Origin: Thermococci archaeon
GTDB lineage: Archaea; Methanobacteriota_B; Thermococci; Thermococcales; Thermococcaceae
Assembly: GCA_003663525.1 (NCBI GenBank)
Contig: QMUF01000015.1
Span: 1 to 17,477, forward strand
Length of the DNA: 17,477 nt
Direction: 5' to 3'
Shown one piece after another: positions 13,811 through 17,477 of this stretch (positions are counted from its first letter, which is position 1; every line of letters begins with the position of its first letter). The notes beneath the pieces were generated by a model that worked only from the letters and a program-made list of their open reading frames with translations, ran no database searches and was not told where the DNA came from. A program made the position numbers and the translations under genes.

Positions 13811-13842
13811 CTTTTTGCATTTATTTTTTGAGAGATTTTTCC
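13811..13842 (+). terminator. T-rich terminator after ftsZ
   Basis: CTTTTTGCATTTATTTTTTG and GATTTTT follow the ftsZ stop within 40 bases. Serial T runs of this kind end archaeal transcripts. The next gene has its own promoter 30 bases on. Confidence 0.6.
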
Positions 13843-13869
13843 TAAGTTGTGTTTGTTGATAGAAGGATA

Positions 13870-13881
13870 ACTTTTAAATAC
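13870..13881 (+). promoter_or_regulatory. Promoter of the secE-spt5-rpl11 unit
   Basis: AACTTTTAAATAC is a TATA-like element whose predicted start near 13902 leaves about 22 bases before ATG 13925, including GGGGTG. Confidence 0.55.
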
Positions 13882-13924
13882 TTTAGGAATAGTCAACTCT
13901 GAAGGTTGCGATGGGGTGTTGAAA

Positions 13925-14113
13925 ATGGCTGAGAGTTACATGGAAAAATTTAAAAGTTTCATATCTGAGTCCAAAAGGGTTTTCCTAGTCACAAAAAAAC
14001 CAGGCTGGAAAGAATACAAGCTTGCCGCTAAAATAACTGGCCTTGGAATAATTTTAATCGGTGTTATTGGAATGATTATTCGTGTTATTGGATCTTTGGT
14101 TCAAGGGACTTGA
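13925..14113 (+). CDS. secE: Protein translocase subunit SecE (Sec61 gamma)
   Basis: A 62-residue single-pass subunit of the SecYEG translocon in the cytoplasmic membrane. It has an amphipathic N-terminal helix (SYMEKFKSFISESKRVFLVT), the conserved hinge KKPGWKEYKLAAKITGLG, and one C-terminal membrane helix (about residues 36-58). This is the compact archaeal/eukaryotic Sec61-gamma form with one membrane segment. GGGGTG at about 13913-13918 fixes ATG 13925 over the upstream TTG at 13916. It is followed by spt5 after 18 bases, the same order as bacterial secE-nusG. Confidence 0.93.
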   Translation: MAESYMEKFKSFISESKRVFLVTKKPGWKEYKLAAKITGLGIILIGVIGMIIRVIGSLVQGT

Positions 14114-14131
14114 ACTTGAGCGGTGGTAAAG

Positions 14132-14590
14132 ATGAGTGAGAGTAAAATATTCGCAGTACGTGTAACAGTAGGCCAAGAGGAGAACACGGCTAAGTTGATT
14201 TACAGTAAGGCTAAAACTTACAACTTGCCTGTCCTGGCGATACTCTCACCCTCGAAGGTTAGAGGATATATATTTGTTGAAGCAGCGGAAAAAGCTGCTG
14301 TAGATGAGGCCATAAGGGGCATCAGGCATGCAAAAGGTGCACTTCCCGGCCCAATATCTTTTAGTGAAATAGAGCATTTCCTTGAAGAGAAGCCAGCTGT
14401 TAGTGGATTTGAGCCTGGAGACATTGTTGAATTAATCGCTGGCCCATTCAAGGGCGAGAAGGCCAAAGTAGTTAGAGTTGATGAGTCAAAAGACGAAATT
14501 GTGGTTGAGCTGATTGGAGCAATAGTACCAATCCCTGTAACTGTTAGGGGAGAATACGTTAGGCTTATAAGCAAACGCTCAGAGGAGTAG
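14132..14590 (+). CDS. spt5: Transcription elongation factor Spt5
   Basis: A 152-residue Spt5/NusG homologue that binds the RNA polymerase clamp (with Spt4, encoded elsewhere) and promotes elongation. The NGN domain covers about residues 1-85 ([18 protein letters not shown], then the RGYIFVEA strand). The KOW domain covers about 92-150 and contains [20 protein letters not shown] and the [12 protein letters not shown] end. Size and domain order are standard for the archaeal form. GGTGGT at 14122-14127 precedes ATG 14132, so the GTG inside it at 14123 is rejected. It lies between secE and rpl11 with gaps of 18 and 13 bases, so they are one transcript. Confidence 0.94.
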   Translation: MSESKIFAVRVTVGQEENTAKLIYSKAKTYNLPVLAILSPSKVRGYIFVEAAEKAAVDEAIRGIRHAKGALPGPISFSEIEHFLEEKPAVSGFEPGDIVELIAGPFKGEKAKVVRVDESKDEIVVELIGAIVPIPVTVRGEYVRLISKRSEE

Positions 14591-14603
14591 AGGGGTGAAG
14601 AGA

Positions 14604-15095
14604 ATGGCAAAGAAACAAATCGTTGAGGTGTTAGTTGAAGGTGGTAAGGCTACTCCTGGTCCTCCATTGGGTCCAGCCATTGGTCCATTAGGGTTAAATG
14701 TTAAACAAGTTGTTGACAGGATAAATGAAGCTACCAAGGATTTTACGGGAATGCAAGTTCCGGTTAAGATAATTGTTGACCCAGTAACAAGACAATTTGA
14801 TGTGGAAGTAGGAACACCACCAGTAAGTCAACTAATAAAGAAAGAACTTGGATTGGAGAAGGGTTCAAGTGAACCTACAAGGGCAATTGTTGGTAATCTA
14901 ACAATGGAACAAGTAGTCAGGATTGTTAGAGCAAAGAAGCAGCAAATGCTTGCAGCTGCTTTAAAAACAGCTGCTAAGGAGGTTATAGGGACGGCTTTAA
15001 GCATGGGTGTCACTATTGAAGGCAAAGATCCAAGAGAAGTGCAGAAGGAAATTGATGAGGGAATTTATGATGAGATATTTGCAAAGGAAGAGTGA
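14604..15095 (+). CDS. rpl11: Large subunit ribosomal protein L11 (uL11)
   Basis: A 163-residue protein that binds the GTPase-associated rRNA of the 50S subunit and supports factor binding. The N-terminal domain shows [20 protein letters not shown], the diagnostic proline-rich factor-facing segment, followed by the RNA-binding C-terminal domain ([37 protein letters not shown]). GGGGTGA lies 6 bases before ATG 14604; the GTG at 14595 within it is rejected. It ends the secE-spt5-rpl11 unit. The next 80 bases hold a T-rich tract and a possible new promoter, so rpl1 may be partly uncoupled. Confidence 0.95.
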   Translation: MAKKQIVEVLVEGGKATPGPPLGPAIGPLGLNVKQVVDRINEATKDFTGMQVPVKIIVDPVTRQFDVEVGTPPVSQLIKKELGLEKGSSEPTRAIVGNLTMEQVVRIVRAKKQQMLAAALKTAAKEVIGTALSMGVTIEGKDPREVQKEIDEGIYDEIFAKEE

Positions 15096-15097
15096 GG

Positions 15098-15160
15098 GAA
15101 AAGTTTAAAAATCTCTCTTTTTACGAATTTTTGATTTTTCCTTCCGGTTTAAATAAAAAA
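15098..15160 (+). promoter_or_regulatory. rpl11-rpl1 gap: possible promoter and T-rich tract
   Basis: GGGAAAAGTTTAAAAATC (15097-15114) reads as BRE plus TATA element, with a predicted start near 15132. CTCTCTTTTTACG and ATTTTTGATTTTTCC (15114-15141) form a T-rich tract that could end part of the upstream transcripts. GGAGGTC at 15163-15169 is the rpl1 ribosome binding site. The tight succession suggests that rpl1-rpl10-rpl12 has its own control. Confidence 0.4.
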
Positions 15161-15175
15161 GTGGAGGTCGGAAAA

Positions 15176-15826
15176 ATGGCCTTTGATAGGCAAAAAATCG
15201 TGGAAGCGGTGAAGGAGGCAAAGGCCCGGGCTAAGCCGCGTAACTTCACACAGACCCTCGAAGTGGCAGTAAACCTCAAGGATATTGATCTTAAAAAACC
15301 TGAGAATAGGTTTAAGCTTGAGGTTATTCTGCCACATGGTCGTGGGAAGGAACCAAAAATCGCGGTCATCGCTGATGGTGCCGTTGCCGAGGCGGCTAAA
15401 AAGCTTGGGCTTGATATTATTAGTGGTGAGGAATTAGAAGAATTGGGGAGCAATCCAAGGGCTGCGAGGAAAATAGCAAAGAACTACGACTTTTTCATTG
15501 CGGCTGCCCCATTGATGCCAAAGATTGGTAGGTACTTAGGTAGGTACTTGGGTCCAAGGAATAAGATGCCTGTTGTAGTCCCACCAACAATAACGGATCT
15601 TACCCCGTTTGTTGAGAGACTTAAAAAGACAGTTAGAATACAGCTTAAGAACAATCCAGTAGTACATGCTCCGGTTGGAACAGAGTCCATGGAAGATGAA
15701 AAAGTTGCTGAGAACGTTGAGACAGTGCTAAACGCAATAATAGGAAAGCTTGAGAGGGGAGAAAACCAACTCAAGTCAGCATACATCAAAACAACAATGG
15801 GCCCAGCTGTAAAAATAGAGGGGTGA
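15176..15826 (+). CDS. rpl1: Large subunit ribosomal protein L1 (uL1)
   Basis: A 216-residue protein of the mobile L1 stalk of the 50S subunit, near the tRNA exit site; in archaea it is also known as a translational repressor of its own mRNA. The N-terminus ([22 protein letters not shown]) and [19 protein letters not shown] belong to domain [17 protein letters not shown] (about 121-136) is the hallmark of the family, and the C-terminal [14 protein letters not shown] closes domain I. Length is exactly typical of archaeal L1. Initiation at ATG 15176 is set by GGAGGTC 6 bases before it; the possible 28-codon extension upstream is T-rich and unlike L1. The rpl10 start follows five bases after the stop. 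Confidence 0.95.
   Translation: MAFDRQKIVEAVKEAKARAKPRNFTQTLEVAVNLKDIDLKKPENRFKLEVILPHGRGKEPKIAVIADGAVAEAAKKLGLDIISGEELEELGSNPRAARKIAKNYDFFIAAAPLMPKIGRYLGRYLGPRNKMPVVVPPTITDLTPFVERLKKTVRIQLKNNPVVHAPVGTESMEDEKVAENVETVLNAIIGKLERGENQLKSAYIKTTMGPAVKIEG
15206..15239 (+). promoter_or_regulatory. Possible L1 autoregulatory hairpin inside rpl1
   Basis: GCGG (15206-15209) and CCGC (15236-15239) can close a stem around inner pairings such as GGC/GCC. It starts 30 bases after the ATG. In Methanococcus vannielii the L1 repressor site lies about 30 bases inside the rpl1 coding region, so this is the place to expect it. Folding was done by eye. Confidence 0.3.
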
Positions 15827-15831
15827 TATGA

Positions 15832-16851
15832 ATGGCTCATGTTGCTGAGTGGAAGAAAAAGGAAGTAGAAGAGCTTGCCAAGCTTCTTCAAGATTATCCA
15901 GTAATAGCCCTAGTTGATGTAGCAGATGTTCCAGCATATCCTTTGTCCAAGATGAGAGAGAGCCTTAGAGATAAGGCAGTTCTTAGAGTTTCAAGGAATA
16001 CTCTCATTGAGCTCGCTCTCAAAAGAGCAGCACAAGAACTTAACGACTCAAATATTGAAAAGCTTATCGAGCACATTCAAGGTGGAGCAGGCATACTTGT
16101 TACTAAGATGAATCCATTCAAACTTTACAAGTTCCTTGAAGAGAGCAAAAAACCTGCCCCGGCAAAAGCAGGAGTCCCAGCCCCAAGAGATGTTGTAGTT
16201 CCAGCAGGGCCAACACCATTATCCCCCGGACCTCTTGTTGGTGAGATGCAAGCGTTAGGAATTCCTGCAAGAATTGAGAAAGGTAAGGTATCAATACAAA
16301 AAGATACAGTTGTATTAAAGGCAGGCGAGATTATAACTCCCCAGCTGGCTAATATACTTAACCAGCTTGGAATTGAGCCCCTTGAAGTGGGACTTAAGTT
16401 ACTTGCTGCATACGAGCACGGAATCGTTTATACACCAGAAGTACTTGCAATTGATGAGGAACAATACATCAGTATGCTTCAACAGGCTTATGTGCATGCA
16501 TTCAATCTCTCCGTTAACGTAGTATATCCAACAAAGCAAACAATCGAGGCAATTATTCAAAAGGCATTCCTTGGCGCAAAGAACGTTGCAGTGGAAGCAG
16601 GTTACATTACCAAGGAGACTGCTGGAGACATACTTGGCAAAGCCTTCAGAATTGCATTGTTTATAGCTCAAGAGTTACCAGAGGAGTTGCTTGATGAGAA
16701 GACCAAAGAGCTTTTAAACCAACAAGCACAAGTTATAGCGGCTCAGCCTCAGCCAGCTGAAGAGGCTGAGAAGAAGGTTGAAGAAGAGGAAGAAGAAGAG
16801 GAGAAAGAGGAAGAAGAGGCTCTCGCTGGGTTGGGAGCCTTATTTGGTTAA
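15832..16851 (+). CDS. rpl10: Large subunit ribosomal protein L10 / acidic P0 (uL10)
   Basis: A 339-residue stalk base protein that binds 23S rRNA beside L11 and carries the L12 dimers. The N-terminal rRNA-binding domain includes [34 protein letters not shown] and [16 protein letters not shown] central insertion domain is seen around [20 protein letters not shown]. The C-terminal helical region (about 225-300) should bind the L12 dimers. The protein ends with a Glu-rich linker and the conserved tail [10 protein letters not shown], shared with L12. GGGGTGA ending the rpl1 gene is the ribosome binding site, so translation is coupled. This is the usual length for a Thermococcales P0. Confidence 0.95.
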   Translation: MAHVAEWKKKEVEELAKLLQDYPVIALVDVADVPAYPLSKMRESLRDKAVLRVSRNTLIELALKRAAQELNDSNIEKLIEHIQGGAGILVTKMNPFKLYKFLEESKKPAPAKAGVPAPRDVVVPAGPTPLSPGPLVGEMQALGIPARIEKGKVSIQKDTVVLKAGEIITPQLANILNQLGIEPLEVGLKLLAAYEHGIVYTPEVLAIDEEQYISMLQQAYVHAFNLSVNVVYPTKQTIEAIIQKAFLGAKNVAVEAGYITKETAGDILGKAFRIALFIAQELPEELLDEKTKELLNQQAQVIAAQPQPAEEAEKKVEEEEEEEEKEEEEALAGLGALFG

Positions 16852-16897
16852 TGCGCATCTAATAATGGGAAATAAAGATAACTTGGAGGTGCAAAAG

Positions 16898-17212
16898 ATG
16901 GAGTATGTATACGCTGCTTTATTGTTACACGCCGCTGGTAAGGAGATAACTGAAGAAAGCATAAAGGGTGTCCTTCAGGCTGCTGGTGTAGAAGCTGATG
17001 ATGCAAGAGTGAAGGCTCTCGTTGCAGCTCTTGAGGGAGTTAATATTGAGGAAGTTATTGAAAAAGCTGCAATGCCTGTTGCAGTTGCAGCAGCTCCAGC
17101 TGCAGCTCCTGCAGCTGAGGCTCCAGCAGAAGAAGCTCCAGCAGAAGAGGAAGAAGAGGAAGAGGAGAAGGAAGAAGAGGCACTCGCTGGACTTGGTGCA
17201 CTCTTCGGCTGA
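16898..17212 (+). CDS. rpl12: Large subunit ribosomal protein L12 / acidic P1
   Basis: A 104-residue stalk protein of the archaeal/eukaryotic P1/P2 type, present as dimers on L10 and recruiting translation GTPases. The N-terminal dimerisation domain ([20 protein letters not shown], then [20 protein letters not shown]) is followed by an Ala/Pro-rich hinge ([18 protein letters not shown]), a Glu run and the factor-binding tail [10 protein letters not shown]. The start is set by GGAGGT 7-8 bases before ATG 16898; the same frame extends far upstream only because it runs through the Glu-coding end of rpl10. It is 46 bases after rpl10 and is followed by a T/C-rich terminator. Confidence 0.95.
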   Translation: MEYVYAALLLHAAGKEITEESIKGVLQAAGVEADDARVKALVAALEGVNIEEVIEKAAMPVAVAAAPAAAPAAEAPAEEAPAEEEEEEEEKEEEALAGLGALFG

Positions 17213-17213
17213 A

Positions 17214-17242
17214 CTCCCTTCTATTTTCTCCTTTCACTTATA
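17214..17242 (+). terminator. Pyrimidine-rich terminator after rpl12
   Basis: CTCCCTTCTATTTTCTCC and the following TTTCACTTATATTTC come directly after the rpl12 stop. No hairpin is evident, which fits archaeal T-tract termination at the end of a highly expressed operon. Confidence 0.55.
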
Positions 17243-17342
17243 TTTCTATGTAAAACTATTTTTGAAATTCTTGTGGCATGATAATAATACTAATTTAACT
17301 ATGAAAATTGAAGAGAATAGAACTTATCTTATTTTTCTTTTT

Positions 17343-17354
17343 GAAAGCTTTAAG
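17343..17354 (+). promoter_or_regulatory. BRE/TATA promoter near the window end
   Basis: GAAAGCTTTAAG is a very typical Thermococcales BRE plus TATA arrangement. The predicted start near 17376 lies 35 bases before the ATG at 17411. It faces out of the window on the plus strand. Confidence 0.45.
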
Positions 17355-17410
17355 TTTTGACTGCCTTGGTAACTACCACGATAAGGGTTGCTTGAGGGTT
17401 TCTCAAGGCG

Positions 17411-17477
17411 ATGGAATGCTATTTGTACGAACCGCTCTTCATAATGGAGTACTACTTCTTCTTCAGAACTATTGAAC
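17411..17477 (+). CDS. Possible start of an unrecognised gene, cut by the window edge
   Basis: An ATG opens 22 codons to the window end (MECYLYEPLFIMEYYFFFRT...). The codons look plausible and a promoter lies 60 bases upstream. The ribosome binding site is weak (GAGGG at 17394-17398, 12 bases away) and a small hairpin overlaps it. Other frames are also open over so short a distance, so this may be chance. No family is recognised. Confidence 0.25.
   Translation, partial: MECYLYEPLFIMEYYFFFRTIE

Noticed and set aside
15092..15175. Upstream extension of rpl1 by 28 codons
   Set aside because: It is T-rich, does not resemble L1, and the GGAGGTC site precedes ATG 15176.
16778..16897. Upstream extension of the rpl12 frame by 40 codons
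   Set aside because: It reads the Glu-rich end of rpl10 in another frame as Lys/Arg and then a linker; the ribosome binding site points to ATG 16898.
17320..17477. Minus-strand open frame entering from the window end
   Set aside because: It is open for about 50 codons but has no recognisable motif, and plus-strand frames are open as well; a coding call is not supported.
1..17477. CRISPR array, tRNA, rRNA or intact mobile element
   Set aside because: No regularly spaced repeats, no tRNA-like fold and no intact transposase were seen on either strand.

Overview
The window comes from a hyperthermophilic archaeon of the order Thermococcales (Thermococcus, Palaeococcus or Pyrococcus). The basis is the block ftsZ - secE - spt5 - rpl11 - rpl1 - rpl10 - rpl12, the archaeal D-aminoacyl-tRNA deacylase DtdA, the PIN-type RNA ligase partner protein, Shine-Dalgarno sites of GGAGGTG type, and BRE/TATA promoters. 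Base composition looks moderately AT-rich, as in the low-GC members of the order; I cannot name the species.

Layout. (1) 1-2876 holds three conserved genes: a BtpA-family TIM-barrel protein (-), a PIN-domain RNA ligase partner protein (-), and, divergent from it, a fucose-isomerase-like protein (+). (2) 2944-3272 is a two-gene unit: a 47-residue membrane protein and a class III signal peptide (pilin-like) protein. (3) 3269-3855 is a scar. The C-terminal end of a second TRAP permease lies tail to tail with the pilin gene and abuts a decayed ISXO2-like transposase. (4) 3856-5273 is a two-gene minus-strand operon of Cys-rich proteins (C_GCAxxG-type redox protein, then DUF169). A perfect inverted repeat covers the first gene's ribosome binding site and predicted transcription start. 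(5) 5532-9338 is a complete TAXI-type TRAP transporter operon (binding lipoprotein, DUF1850 protein, fused permease). Just upstream on the same strand is a long KamA-family (lysine 2,3-aminomutase-like) radical SAM enzyme. (6) 11732-12550 is dtdA. (7) 12681-17212 is the ftsZ/Sec/Spt5/ribosomal stalk block. (8) 17213-17477 is mostly non-coding, with a good promoter, two small hairpins and perhaps the start of another gene.

How the genes fit together. The KamA enzyme and the TRAP operon look like one uptake-and-conversion unit for an amino-acid-like or carboxylate substrate: they are adjacent, on the same strand, and their promoter regions share an element beginning GTTTACAA. The stalk genes encode the GTPase-associated centre of the 50S subunit (L11, L10/P0, L12/P1) plus L1. 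SecE and Spt5 serve protein export and transcription elongation.

For most genes I chose a start downstream of the longest possible one, because a clear ribosome binding site sits 4-8 bases before an internal ATG. Functions rest on motifs and family recognition by eye; no search was run.
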